Positions 20,522-29,166 are shown, counted from the first letter of the stretch. The stretch is 64,000 bases of DNA from JBGVSA01 sp041807905 (GCF_041807905.1 NZ_JBGVSA010000021.1:1-64000); one strand, 5' to 3'. Notes: generated by a model not told the origin, from the letters alone. A program made the numbers and translations.

Positions 20522-20553
20522 AAAAAAGCCCCCACTCCGCCGGAGTGAGGGCT
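20522..20553 (-). terminator. Rho-independent terminator after the pectate lyase gene
   Basis: A 13-bp stem (AGCCCTCACTCCG on the minus strand, with one mismatch pair) with a tiny loop is followed on the minus strand by six Ts (positions 20527-20522). It lies about 35 bp past the pectate lyase stop. Confidence 0.85.
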
Positions 20554-20588
20554 CGATGCAGCATGCAGGGCGAGGCCCCGTGCGGATC

Positions 20589-22034
20589 TCAGTTACACAG
20601 GAGCGTAGCCAGGTTCTTGCCAGCGCCGGCCACGGCGGGCAGACCCGACTTCAGGCATGCCGGTGCGTCGACCGTGTAGCTGTACGTCATTTCGGCTGCC
20701 GGGAAGGTCGCCGTCGACTGCCAGTCGTTCGCGTCCTTGGTCGGCGTGGACGGGCTGGCCACCCACTTGATGCCGTAGGTCGCGAAGTCGGCCGTGCTCA
20801 TGATGTTGTTGTTGCGCAGTTCCCAATAGCCGAGCGCCGAACTGTCGCGCGAGGTCACCGGGTTCTGCACGTTCTCGAAGTAATTGCCTTCCACCAGCGA
20901 ATAGCCGCCCATGCGCACGTTGATGCCCGACGTGGCGATGTTGGAGAAGTAATTGTTGAGCACGTGCGAATAGCCGATGCGCTGCAGTGGCGTGCGCGAA
21001 TTGACGTTCTGGAAGATGTTGTGCACGAACGTGATGTGGCGCGGCTCGGTTTCGCTGTCGCTGAAACCGTTCAGGCTCACCTTCTCGTGATCGCGCATGA
21101 CGTTGTACGACACTGTCACCCGTTCCACACCCTTTTTCACGTCGAGCATACCGTCGAACGAGGTGTCACCCGCGCCCGGACAAAGGATGTTCTTGGTAAA
21201 GAGCGTGTTGTGGTCGATCCAGATGTCGGTCGGAGCCCCCGCGCTCATGCCTTCCAGGCTGATGATGTCGGCGGCATCGCCACCCGGCGTCAGGCCGATC
21301 GTCATGTTGCGGATGATGATGTTGTTCGACACCGCCGCGATGTGGATACCGAATTGCGCCGACGAGCCGTCCGCCCCCTGGATGGTGATGTTGTTCTTGG
21401 GCTTGGACGCGCTGCCCTTGATCTCCAGCGTTTGTGCGGCCTGGCTGTGCAGCGTGCAGGTCAGCACGTCGCCAGTGTTCAGGACGATCCCGTTCTGGTC
21501 CTTGACCGTCGTGCCGGTGTAGGCGGAGGTGTCGTAGTACGGCGTGAAGTCGACACGGCCCGTATAGGTGATCAGAAGACCGCCGTTACCGTAGTAGCCG
21601 TCGATGGCCGCCTGGGCTTCGGCCAGGGTCGAGACCGTCACGGATTTGGACGGACTGGCGCCAGCGCCGGTCGTTGCCCGCCCATACCCCACGGCGGTCG
21701 TGGCGGCCGGGCCCACACTTGGGTTGGTGGACGAATTAGCCGAGCTCGTGCTGGAACTGGTGCTCGAACTGGTCGAACTTGCACTGGAACTGGTGCTGCT
21801 GTTGGAACTGCTCGACGACGTGGAGCTGTTGGTGCTCGACGACGACGAACTCGTGGTACTGGCGCTGGACGACGCCTTTGAACTGCTGGTCGACGACGTG
21901 CTGGATGAAGAACTACCGTTGGCGGACGCGTTCGTGCCTCCATCTCCGCCACCGCCACCACCGCACGCAGCGACCGCTGCGCACACCATACTCAGTATTA
22001 GGGCGGACTTCAGCCCCGAATTTGCTGCCTTCAT
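20589..22034 (-). CDS. Pectate lyase (PL1 family) lipoprotein with serine-rich linker
   Basis: This 481-residue secreted enzyme cleaves polygalacturonate by beta-elimination. Residues 1-23 are a lipoprotein signal with Cys24 after AAVAA. A low-complexity Ser/Thr/Ala linker runs from about residue 38 to 105 and resembles a spacer holding a catalytic domain away from the membrane. The parallel beta-helix domain follows, with PL1 landmarks: PTDIWIDHNTLF, FDGMLDVKKGVERVTVSYN, and the catalytic-Arg region NSRTPLQRIGYSHVLNN. A pair of Cys flanks the domain. GAGGAGG lies upstream of ATG 22034, and a good terminator follows. It stands alone with no other pectin genes in the window, so the physiological link is unclear. 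Confidence 0.9.
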   Translation of the reverse strand: MKAANSGLKSALILSMVCAAVAACGGGGGGDGGTNASANGSSSSSTSSTSSSKASSSASTTSSSSSSTNSSTSSSSSNSSTSSSASSTSSSTSSSTSSANSSTNPSVGPAATTAVGYGRATTGAGASPSKSVTVSTLAEAQAAIDGYYGNGGLLITYTGRVDFTPYYDTSAYTGTTVKDQNGIVLNTGDVLTCTLHSQAAQTLEIKGSASKPKNNITIQGADGSSAQFGIHIAAVSNNIIIRNMTIGLTPGGDAADIISLEGMSAGAPTDIWIDHNTLFTKNILCPGAGDTSFDGMLDVKKGVERVTVSYNVMRDHEKVSLNGFSDSETEPRHITFVHNIFQNVNSRTPLQRIGYSHVLNNYFSNIATSGINVRMGGYSLVEGNYFENVQNPVTSRDSSALGYWELRNNNIMSTADFATYGIKWVASPSTPTKDANDWQSTATFPAAEMTYSYTVDAPACLKSGLPAVAGAGKNLATLLCN

Positions 22035-22397
22035 GCAACCATCCTCCTCGAAATAGCACCGAATTTCTAATAGTTATGTTTTTGACAACGCCCACAGGCG
22101 CCGCCATGGTAGCAAGGAGTAGCGACCGGTAACAGATGCATTTGCCGGGATGAATCCATTGGAGGAAACGCAAGGCGCCGGACGAACTGAGGATCGATGA
22201 GAAGCGGTGTGGAAGACCGGGGGGCTTGGGACGGCAAGCGCCGGCCATCCGTCCAGAGGCGCGAGCCTGGCTCCGGCACTCAGGAGAAAAGCGTGGCGCA
22301 GATCCGGGGAGTACATCCGGATCCGCGCGGATGGTCGTCGGAAACGACGGCGAATCCGTCTCGCTGCAGCACGAGGTACGAGTTCGCCGGGGACAGC
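22035..22397. other. Non-coding gap upstream of the pectate lyase gene
   Basis: This 363-bp gap must contain the pectate lyase promoter, but short frames here have no family likeness and I see no clear operator or RNA structure. Confidence 0.4.
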
Positions 22398-22706
22398 TTA
22401 CTTGTCGCCTGCCGTCGTGAAGTCCACGCCAGTCACGACGCCTTCGTTGTTGAACAAGACCATCAGCGTCTTGCTATAGAACTTCATGTCGAACACGCTG
22501 CCCTTGGCCTGGGTGTACGTGTAGACGAGCGCGCGGTCGTTCAGCCCTTTGATGACGGGGTATACGGCCTCGCCAGCGGGCGCACCCAGCAGCTTGATCA
22601 CATCGCTGCGGGTTGTTGTTCCGCGAACGATCGATAGTTTTTGTGGTGGCAAGAGAAATGATGCGCGGCCACCCTCGCGCAATATGTGCGAACCGAACGC
22701 ACACAT
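22398..22706 (-). pseudogene. BamE/SmpA-like domain fragment lacking a signal peptide
   Basis: The last 80 or so residues look like a small BamE-like outer-membrane lipoprotein domain: LPPQKLSIVRGTTTRSDVIKLLGAPAGEAVYP, then a Tyr-rich strand region ending NNEGVVTGVDF. Relatives normally have an N-terminal lipoprotein signal, but here the residues before LPPQ (frame open far upstream with Pro- and Asp-rich sequence) show no hydrophobic signal or lipobox. I therefore read it as a 5'-truncated or decayed copy. A short cytoplasmic protein starting at an internal TTG is the alternative. About 240 bp of featureless sequence separate it from dmeF. Confidence 0.5.
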
Positions 22707-22945
22707 CCATGACTCCGTAATTGGCGACAGGCACGTGGCATCAGGCGTCTTGTTCTGCGTTGGGGGAGAGGGCGCGAAGAATGGCGGCGATGCGGGTCGT
22801 TCCAGCCCCGTCTTATCGTCGTCGGCGCAACGAGTTGCACCGACGAATCGCCTCGCGCTTGGGCGAAATTATTCCATCATTCGCGCGCCTTGCGGCCCCT
22901 ACGAATGGGCACGGACAAGTCGCGAACATCGCGACAAATCAGTCG

Positions 22946-23896
22946 CTACGCCACGGTGCAGTGGTGCACTTCGATCGTGGAATGAACGATTTCTTCGTGG
23001 ACCGACAGCCGTTGGCGGATTTCGTCGGCGGTCAGCGCGGTGTCGTGCGTGACGACCACCATGGCGCAGGAATAGGCCTCCTTGCCGACGCGCCAGACGT
23101 GCAGGTCGGCAAGGCGCGTGTCGCCGTTTCCGCCCTCCACGACTTCACGGATTTCATCGACGACGGGATGGTCCATCTCGCGATCCAGCAGGACGCGTCC
23201 GGTCTCGGCGATCAGGCCCTTGGCCCAGGTGGCCACCAGCACCGCGCCGACGATCCCCATGGCGGGGTCCAGCCACGACCAGCCGTAGATCCATCCGCCG
23301 AACAGCGCAGCGATGGCGAGGATGGAGGTGGCAGCGTCGGCAATGACGTGGAGATAGGCCGACTTGAGGTTGAGATCGTGGTGATGGTGACCATGGTCAT
23401 GCCCGTGGCCATGCGCATGTGAATGGCCGTGGTCATGATGATGGGCCTTGCCGAGGATCAGGGCGCATACGACGTTGACGATCAACCCGATGACGGCGAT
23501 GACGATCGCCTCCTCATAGCGAATCGGCTGCGGCGCGACCATCCGCTCCACGGAGCCGACCAGCATCATCACCGCGACGCCGAGCAGGAAGATCGCACTG
23601 GCAAAGCCACCGAGGATTTCGACCTTCCACGTGCCGAATGCAAAGCGCGGGTCCTTCGCATAGCGACGCGCGGTCGCGTAGGCGAATGCCGAAAGCCCGA
23701 TCGCCACGGCGTGCGAACTCATGTGCCAGCCATCGGCCAGCAGCGCCATCGAATTGAACCACCAGCCCGCGCTGATCTCGACCACCATCATGATCGCGGT
23801 GATCCACATCACGACGCGCGTGCTGCGCTCGGCGGCCTCGTTGCTGTCGTTGAAGACGTGGTCATGCTTCCACGCGGAGAGATTTTCGGTATGCAT
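22946..23896 (-). CDS. dmeF: DmeF-type cation diffusion facilitator (Co/Ni efflux)
   Basis: This 316-residue inner-membrane antiporter exports divalent metals. It has six membrane helices, metal-site motifs in ALLADGWHMSSHAVAIGL (helix 2) and LHVIADAATSILAI (helix 5), and a His-rich cytoplasmic loop (about residues 150-175, HHHDHGHSHAHGHGHDHG) between helices 4 and 5. The N-terminal SAWKHDHVF is typical of DmeF. ATG 23896 matches family N-termini and has AGGGA upstream; an earlier ATG (23926) overlapping the dmeR stop would allow direct coupling. The gene follows the RcnR-family regulator, the standard dmeRF arrangement; cobalt and nickel are the usual substrates. Confidence 0.9.
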   Translation of the reverse strand: MHTENLSAWKHDHVFNDSNEAAERSTRVVMWITAIMMVVEISAGWWFNSMALLADGWHMSSHAVAIGLSAFAYATARRYAKDPRFAFGTWKVEILGGFASAIFLLGVAVMMLVGSVERMVAPQPIRYEEAIVIAVIGLIVNVVCALILGKAHHHDHGHSHAHGHGHDHGHHHHDLNLKSAYLHVIADAATSILAIAALFGGWIYGWSWLDPAMGIVGAVLVATWAKGLIAETGRVLLDREMDHPVVDEIREVVEGGNGDTRLADLHVWRVGKEAYSCAMVVVTHDTALTADEIRQRLSVHEEIVHSTIEVHHCTVA

Positions 23897-23925
23897 GCTT
23901 GGTTTCCCTGGACGCCCGGCGTCCA

Positions 23926-24204
23926 TCACTTGATGTAGGTGCGCAGCACCTCGATCAACTCATCGGCCCCCTGGAGGCGTTCGGCATCGGAGTCGATCGA
24001 TGGATCGGCAATGTGCGTGAGGACATGTTCTTCAAGCACCTGTGCCATCAGTCCATTGATCGCACCGCGGATCGCGGCGATCTGATGCAGCACCTCGGTG
24101 CAGCCCTTTTCGGCATCCAGCGTGCGCTCCAGGGCCTCGACCTGCCCTTTGATACGACGGACGCGGCCCAGCAATTTCGACTTGTCACGGATGGTGTGGC
24201 TCAT
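23926..24204 (-). CDS. dmeR: DmeR: RcnR/CsoR-family metal-responsive repressor
   Basis: This 92-residue all-helical repressor of the RcnR/CsoR family (DUF156) begins SHTIRDKSKLLGRVRRIKGQVEALERTLDAEKGC; the His3 near the start, the Cys at about 35 and a His near 60 (VLEEHVLTHI) fit the Ni/Co ligand set of RcnR/DmeR. It is expected to leave DNA when it binds Co or Ni, opening dmeF expression. ATG 24204 is the family start; the frame runs on upstream into tRNA-flanking sequence and is spurious there. The stop overlaps a possible dmeF start. Confidence 0.9.
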   Translation of the reverse strand: MSHTIRDKSKLLGRVRRIKGQVEALERTLDAEKGCTEVLHQIAAIRGAINGLMAQVLEEHVLTHIADPSIDSDAERLQGADELIEVLRTYIK

Positions 24205-24218
24205 GATTCCATGCCGCC

Positions 24219-24240
24219 ATAGGATAGGGGGGTAGGGTAT
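24219..24240. promoter_or_regulatory. G-tract operator candidate for DmeR
   Basis: The sequence ATAGGATAGGGGGGTAGGGTAT lies 15 bp upstream of dmeR. RcnR-family repressors recognise a run of about six G flanked by short AT-containing half-sites; here six G (24227-24232) are flanked by TA on each side. The half-sites are not a perfect RcnR match. Confidence 0.5.
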
Positions 24241-24335
24241 CACCGACGCAGGGAATGGGAAATGTCGGTCTGTGCGACGGCGTCTGGTCGCCACCACGAA
24301 TCGGCCCTGTCCCGGATTCGACACGCAGAAACGAC

Positions 24336-24363
24336 AAAGGCCCATCCAGATGGATGGGCCTTT
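24336..24363 (-). terminator. Hairpin after tRNA-Phe
   Basis: A perfect 13-bp stem (AAAGGCCCATCCA / TGGATGGGCCTTT) with a 2-nt centre lies 12 bp past the tRNA 3' end. The T-run after it on the minus strand is weak (TTTGTCGTTT), so termination strength is uncertain; it could work in both directions. Confidence 0.65.
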
Positions 24364-24375
24364 GCGTTGAAACCT

Positions 24376-24451
24376 TGGTGGCCTGGGGCGGAATCGAACC
24401 ACCGACACGCGGATTTTCAATCCGCTGCTCTACCAACTGAGCTACCAGGCC
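24376..24451 (-). tRNA. tRNA-Phe (anticodon GAA)
   Basis: The 76-nt cloverleaf reads cleanly on the minus strand: acceptor GGCCTGG pairs with CCAGGCC, D-arm GCTCAGTTGGTAGAGC, anticodon stem GCGGATT-GAA-AATCCGC, T-arm with GGTTCGATTCC, and an encoded 3' CCA. The anticodon GAA reads Phe codons. Confidence 0.97.
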
Positions 24452-24464
24452 GAAGAGAGGGCGC

Positions 24465-24493
24465 ATTGTAGCGACCCTTTCCCGGGAAAGCAA
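24465..24493 (-). promoter_or_regulatory. Sigma-70 promoter of tRNA-Phe
   Basis: On the minus strand TTGCTT (24493-24488), a 17-bp spacer and TACAAT (24470-24465) form a near-consensus promoter, followed by a GCGC discriminator as expected for stringently controlled stable-RNA genes. The -10 ends 13 bp before the tRNA 5' end. Confidence 0.7.
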
Positions 24494-24568
24494 CTAAGCG
24501 TGCGAGAAATTGCTCCATTGCGCATCCTCACAATGAGATGCGGCGACTGTCAGCCTGCCATCGTGACG

Positions 24569-24594
24569 AAAAAAACCCCGGCACGCGGCCGGGG
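24569..24594 (-). terminator. Rho-independent terminator after the MHS transporter gene
   Basis: A 7-bp GC stem (CCCCGGC / GCCGGGG, loop ACGCG or its complement) is followed on the minus strand by seven Ts (24575-24569), 25 bp past the stop at 24619. Confidence 0.85.
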
Positions 24595-24618
24595 CTCGGG
24601 TTCGCGTCAGGACACCGG

Positions 24619-26280
24619 TCAGGCGTGGTGAATGTCGCGATCCTTGGTTTCGGGCAGGAAGAAGACGCCCACCACGAAGGTGACCAACGCCACCACGATG
24701 GGGTACCACAGCCCGTAATAGATGTCGCCGGTCGCCGCCACCATGGCGAAGGCCGTCGTCGGCAGGAAGCCGCCGAACCAGCCATTCCCGATGTGGTACG
24801 GCAGGGACATGGAGGTGTAGCGAATGCGCGCCGGGAACAGTTCGACCAGCCAGGCGGCGATCGGGCCGTACACCATGGTCACGTAGATCACCAACACCGT
24901 CAGCAACAGCCAGACGGCCAGCTTGTTCATGCGTTCCGGGTCGGCCTTTTCGGGATAGCCGGCGTTCTTCAGCGCGGCGGCCAACGCAGCGGTGAAGGCG
25001 GCACCTTGTTCCTTGGCGTCGGCGGCGGCACCGTCGAAGCTGGCGATGACCTTGTCGCCCACCTTGATCTGCGCAATGGAGCCCGGCGCGGCGGCCTGGT
25101 TGGTGTAGGGGATGGCCTTTCTGGCCAGCGCGCTCTTGGCAACGTCGCACGAGCTGGTGAATCGGGCCTTGCCCACCGGGTCAAACTGGAACGAGCACTG
25201 CGCCGGATCGGCGACCACGGTCACCGGGAAATCGCGCTGGGCTTCGAACATGGCCGGGTTGGCGTAGTGCGTCAGGCCCTTGAAGATCGGGAAGTACGTC
25301 AGCGCTGCGATCAGGCAGCCGGCCATGATGATCGGCTTGCGGCCGATACGATCCGACATCGACCCGAAGAAGACGAAGAACGGCGTGCCGGCGAGCAGCG
25401 CGGCTGCGATCAGCAGGTTGGCCGTTTGCGCGTCGATCTTGAGCGTCTGGGTCAGGAAGAACAGCGCGTAGAACTGCCCTGTGTACCACACCACCGCTTG
25501 GCCGGCCGTGCCGCCGATGAGCGACAGGATCACGATCTTGAGGTTGTCCCAACGGGCGAACGATTCGGTCAGCGGCGCCTTGGAAGCCTTGCCCTCTGCC
25601 TTCATGCGCTGGAACACCGGCGACTCCGACAATTGCATGCGGATGTACACCGAGATGGCCAGCAGCAGGATCGACAGCAGGAACGGGATGCGCCAGCCCC
25701 AGGCGTCGAACGCTTCCGTCGACATGAACGTGCGGCAGGCCAGGATGACCAGCAGCGACAGGAACAGGCCCAGCGTGGCCGTCGTCTGGATCCAGCTTGT
25801 GAAGAAGCCGCGTTTGCCGTTCGGCGCATGCTCGGCCACGTACGTGGCAGCACCGCCGTATTCACCGCCGAGCGCCAGCCCTTGCAGCAGGCGCAGCGTG
25901 ATGAGAATGACCGGTGCGGCGACGCCGATGCTGGCGTAGGTGGGCAGCAGGCCGACGATGGCCGTCGACAGACCCATGATGAGGATGGTGACGAGGAAGG
26001 TGTACTTCCGGCCGATCATGTCGCCGAGGCGACCGAACACGATGGCGCCGAAGGGACGGACGGCAAAGCCCGCGGCAAAGGCCAGCAACGCGAAGATGAA
26101 GCTGGTGGTTTCGTTGACGCCAGCGAAGAAGTGCTTGGCAATGATGGCCGCAAGCGAGCCGTAGAGATAGAAGTCGTACCACTCGAAGACCGTGCCGAGC
26201 GATGAGGCAAAAATCACCTTCCGCTCTTCCGGTGTGATACCGGCGCGCGCAGGCGCCCCGGCCACAGTTGCTTGTGCCAT
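24619..26280 (-). CDS. MHS-family MFS metabolite:H+ symporter with large extra loop
   Basis: This 553-residue inner-membrane transporter belongs to the metabolite:proton symporter branch of the MFS. Landmarks are GTVFEWYDFYLYGSLAAIIAKHFF at the first helix, GRLGDMIGRKYTF (MFS motif A), and LRLLQGLALGGEYGGAATYVAEHAP. About residues 340-450 form an unusually long hydrophilic insertion with two Cys (PAQCSFQF; TSSCDVAK) between the central and later helices. GGAGAGAG before ATG 26280 fixes the start. It lies 240 bp downstream of the tctDE-type genes in the same direction and ends at a strong terminator. Organic acids such as citrate, shikimate or ketoglutarate are typical family substrates; none can be chosen here. 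Confidence 0.85.
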   Translation of the reverse strand: MAQATVAGAPARAGITPEERKVIFASSLGTVFEWYDFYLYGSLAAIIAKHFFAGVNETTSFIFALLAFAAGFAVRPFGAIVFGRLGDMIGRKYTFLVTILIMGLSTAIVGLLPTYASIGVAAPVILITLRLLQGLALGGEYGGAATYVAEHAPNGKRGFFTSWIQTTATLGLFLSLLVILACRTFMSTEAFDAWGWRIPFLLSILLLAISVYIRMQLSESPVFQRMKAEGKASKAPLTESFARWDNLKIVILSLIGGTAGQAVVWYTGQFYALFFLTQTLKIDAQTANLLIAAALLAGTPFFVFFGSMSDRIGRKPIIMAGCLIAALTYFPIFKGLTHYANPAMFEAQRDFPVTVVADPAQCSFQFDPVGKARFTSSCDVAKSALARKAIPYTNQAAAPGSIAQIKVGDKVIASFDGAAADAKEQGAAFTAALAAALKNAGYPEKADPERMNKLAVWLLLTVLVIYVTMVYGPIAAWLVELFPARIRYTSMSLPYHIGNGWFGGFLPTTAFAMVAATGDIYYGLWYPIVVALVTFVVGVFFLPETKDRDIHHA

Positions 26281-26520
26281 GTCTCTCTCCTGTTGTTGGG
26301 ATCGGCGGCGTCCTGCCCGAGAGCGGACACCGGCGCAGGCAGACACTAGGCCGGGAGGCTTACGCAATTCTTACGTTTATGGCATTGCGGCGCAGCACGA
26401 AAGCGCCTGTTTTCCGGGGCAAAGCGACGGGACGCTACCGCGATTTCCGCACGGCGGCGCGGGGCGTTTTCAATGCCGCAGTGCACATCGCCGCCCCGCC
26501 GTTCGACGAAAATGCTCGCA

Positions 26521-28008
26521 TCATTGCGCGACCGGGAGCGGCAGGCGCACAGTCACGACCGTGCCAATGCCATCCTCATTGGGGCCGAGCGCGACGGTGC
26601 CTCCGTGCAACTCGGCGATCTCGCGCACGATCGACAGGCCCAGCCCACTCCCCTCCGCTCCCGTGCCCAGCACCCGATAGAAGCGCTCGAAGATCTGTTC
26701 GCGTTCTTCTTCGGGCACGCCGGGGCCGTTGTCTCTCACACGCAGGACCGCCATGCCTTCGTCATCCATGGACGTGACGCTCACGGTCACCGCGCCGCCG
26801 CCCGGCGTGTACTTGACCGCGTTGTCGACCAGATTCGACACCAATTCGAACAGCATGATCGGCGTCGCCTCCAGCCACACGGGCTGGTCGTCCATCTCGG
26901 CGCCAAGATCGATACCGCGGGCCAGCGCGATAGGGACATAGTCACCCAGCACTTCGCGCACGAGTCCGTTGAGGTCCAGTCGCTCGAAGACATGCACCTT
27001 TTCGGAACTGGACTCGGCCCGCGCCAGCGCCAACAGTTGATTGATCAACCGCGCAGCACGCTCGGCGCCCTTTTCCGCCTGCTCGATGGAGCGACGCACC
27101 GAAGGCGCGGCGTCGAACCTGGCCGCCTCCTGCCGGGCCAATTCCATCTGCATCTTCAGCCCGGCGATGGGCGTGCGCATCTGGTGCGCGGCGTCTGCGA
27201 TGAAGCGGCGCTGCGCGTGCAGGTTGTCTTCGAGCCGCGCCATCATGTCGTTGAACGCCATGACGACGGGGCGCACTTCTTCCGGCACGCTGTCTTCGGC
27301 CACGGGCGACAAGTCGCCCGGGCGACGCTCGCGGATCATCGATTGAAGGCGGTTCAGCGGCGCGATGCCACGAGACAGCCCGAACCACACCAGCACCACC
27401 GCCAACGGAATGATGGCGAACTGGGGCAACAACACGCCGGACACGATGCGCGAGGAAAGAGCGTCACGCTTGTGGCGCGTTTCGGCGACCTGCACCAGCA
27501 CGTGGGTGCCGGTCGCCTGATCGACGAACACCGGCATGTAGGCCACGCGGATGTCCTCGCCCTGCACCGCATCGTCGCGATACTGGATGTCGGCAGAACC
27601 CAGCCGCGTGCCTTGCGGCAGACTGGGGACTTCCGCGTCGCCTGCCAGCAGCGTCCCGCGCGGCGACACGATCTGGAAGTACACAGTGTCTTCGGTATCC
27701 GTGCGCAGCACGCGCAAGGCCGATGCCGGCAGGTCGACGCGCACCGACCCCGAAGGCAATACGTGCACCTGCCCGGCCAGCGCCCGCACCTGGTCCCCCA
27801 GCGCCTTGTCGTAGGGCTGATCGGCGATACGCGAGGCAACGTCATAAGTGACGATGATCGAGATGGGCCACAGGAACAGCAATGGCGCCAGCATCCAGTC
27901 GAGGATTTCACCGAACAGCGAATACGTGCCACGCCGGAAGAGGCGTCGCCGCGCCGTCGCACCGGTGTCGAACGAAGGGGAATTACTGCGGGATCGGCGC
28001 AGTCGCAT
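26521..28008 (-). CDS. tctE: TctE-like sensor histidine kinase
   Basis: This 495-residue membrane sensor kinase has a membrane helix at about 37-58, a periplasmic sensor of about 145 residues, a second helix near 200-222, HAMP, the phospho-accepting His in FIADAAHQMRTPIAGLKMQ near residue 285, and ATP-binding N, G1 and G2 boxes (NLVDNAVKYTPGG; VRDNGPGVPEEER; GSGLGLSIVREIAELHGG). The sequence resembles TctE, sensor of tricarboxylates. It overlaps the response-regulator gene by 26 nt. The usual tctCBA transporter is absent; an MHS transporter follows instead. Confidence 0.85.
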   Translation of the reverse strand: MRLRRSRSNSPSFDTGATARRRLFRRGTYSLFGEILDWMLAPLLFLWPISIIVTYDVASRIADQPYDKALGDQVRALAGQVHVLPSGSVRVDLPASALRVLRTDTEDTVYFQIVSPRGTLLAGDAEVPSLPQGTRLGSADIQYRDDAVQGEDIRVAYMPVFVDQATGTHVLVQVAETRHKRDALSSRIVSGVLLPQFAIIPLAVVLVWFGLSRGIAPLNRLQSMIRERRPGDLSPVAEDSVPEEVRPVVMAFNDMMARLEDNLHAQRRFIADAAHQMRTPIAGLKMQMELARQEAARFDAAPSVRRSIEQAEKGAERAARLINQLLALARAESSSEKVHVFERLDLNGLVREVLGDYVPIALARGIDLGAEMDDQPVWLEATPIMLFELVSNLVDNAVKYTPGGGAVTVSVTSMDDEGMAVLRVRDNGPGVPEEEREQIFERFYRVLGTGAEGSGLGLSIVREIAELHGGTVALGPNEDGIGTVVTVRLPLPVAQ

Positions 28009-28669
28009 CCGGTTTTTCGAGGCAGTAGCCCAGACCGCGGACGGTGGTGATGTGCAGCCCGTAGGGTTCGAGCTTCTTGCGCAGGCGATGCACGTAGACT
28101 TCGATGGCGTTGAGCGAGACTTCCTCGCCCCAGCCGCACAGGTGATCGACGAGGTTCTCCTTGCTCACCAGTCGGCCGCTGCGCAGCAGGAGCACCTCCA
28201 GCACGCCGACCTCGCGCGCCGACAGATCGAGGATCTGCCCGTCCACGGTGACCGAACGATCGGCCTGATCGTAGCGCAGCGCACCGAATGACAGGCTCTT
28301 GCCCTGCCCCGTCCCGCGACGGGTCAGGGCCCGCACGCGGGCTTCGAGTTCAGGCAAGGCGAAAGGCTTGGTGAGGTAGTCGTCGGCGCCGGCGTCCAGT
28401 CCGTTCACGCGGTCCTCCAGCGCGTCGCGCGCAGTCAGGATCAACACGGGCACGGTCACCTTGCGCGTCCGCAGGCGGGTGAGGACTTCAATACCGGTCA
28501 TGCGCGGCAGGCTGAGATCCAGCAGGACCAGGTCGTAGGGCTGGCCGGCGAGTGCGGCATCGGCTTCGGTGCCGGTGGCCACGTAGTCGACGGCATAGCC
28601 CGCACCGCGCAGCACGCGCGTGAGCCCGTCGGCGATCAGTTCATCATCTTCCGCCAGCAGTATGCGCAT
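27983..28669 (-). CDS. tctD: TctD-like OmpR-family response regulator
   Basis: This 228-residue regulator has a receiver domain with acidic pocket (LLAEDDEL), phospho-accepting Asp51 in LVLLDLSLPRMTG and Lys in YLTKPFALPELEARV, then a winged-helix DNA-binding domain (KSLSFGALRYDQ to RLRKKLEPYGLHITTVRGLGYCL). It is the first gene of the two-component pair. The probable target is the downstream transporter, by analogy with tct systems; no operator was identified. Confidence 0.88.
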   Translation of the reverse strand: MRILLAEDDELIADGLTRVLRGAGYAVDYVATGTEADAALAGQPYDLVLLDLSLPRMTGIEVLTRLRTRKVTVPVLILTARDALEDRVNGLDAGADDYLTKPFALPELEARVRALTRRGTGQGKSLSFGALRYDQADRSVTVDGQILDLSAREVGVLEVLLLRSGRLVSKENLVDHLCGWGEEVSLNAIEVYVHRLRKKLEPYGLHITTVRGLGYCLEKPDATAPIPQ

Positions 28670-28854
28670 AGTCGTCTACAGTCTGTCCCAAGGCGGCATC
28701 GAAGGGCAGCGGCCTCAAGGGCGGCATGACATCGGCACGCATCGATCGTGCCGCGGCTTGCCCGGCAAGCGATTGCCCGCAACCGGCGGCAGCCGGGGGC
28801 GGCCGATTATAATCACAGCTTCGCCTCCTCCTCGCTGTACGGAGTAATCCCCAT

Positions 28855-29166
28855 ATGGAACCGTATTTCAAGCATCACGTCTTCTTCTGCTGCAACCAGC
28901 GCGAAGCGGGTGACACCTGCTGCAACGACCACGGCGCCAGCCGCCTGCAAGCCTACGCCAAGGACCGCGTCGGCAAGCTCGGGCTCAAGGGCAAGGGAAA
29001 GGTTCGCATCAACAAGGCAGGCTGCCTCGATCGTTGCGACGACGGTCCGGTGATGGTCGTCTACCCCGAAGGAGTCTGGTACACCTATGTCGACGAGCAT
29101 GACATCGACGAGATCATCGAAGAACACTTGCAGAACGGCCGCATCGTCGAACGGCTCAAGCTTTGA
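28855..29166 (+). CDS. Thioredoxin-like [2Fe-2S] ferredoxin-domain protein
   Basis: This 103-residue protein matches the thioredoxin-like 2Fe-2S ferredoxin family. Candidate cluster ligands are in HHVFFCCNQREAGDTCCNDHG near the N-terminus and NKAGCLDRCDDGPVMVVYPEGVWY in the middle. Relatives are common in Burkholderiales as small stand-alone proteins of unsettled role, probably electron transfer or redox sensing. It is divergent from tctD and followed after about 120 bp by the alpha/beta hydrolase gene. Confidence 0.85.
   Translation: MEPYFKHHVFFCCNQREAGDTCCNDHGASRLQAYAKDRVGKLGLKGKGKVRINKAGCLDRCDDGPVMVVYPEGVWYTYVDEHDIDEIIEEHLQNGRIVERLKL

Noticed and set aside
20556..21881. 441-codon plus-strand frame opposite the pectate lyase gene
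   Set aside because: Product has no family pattern and the opposite strand clearly encodes a PL1 enzyme.
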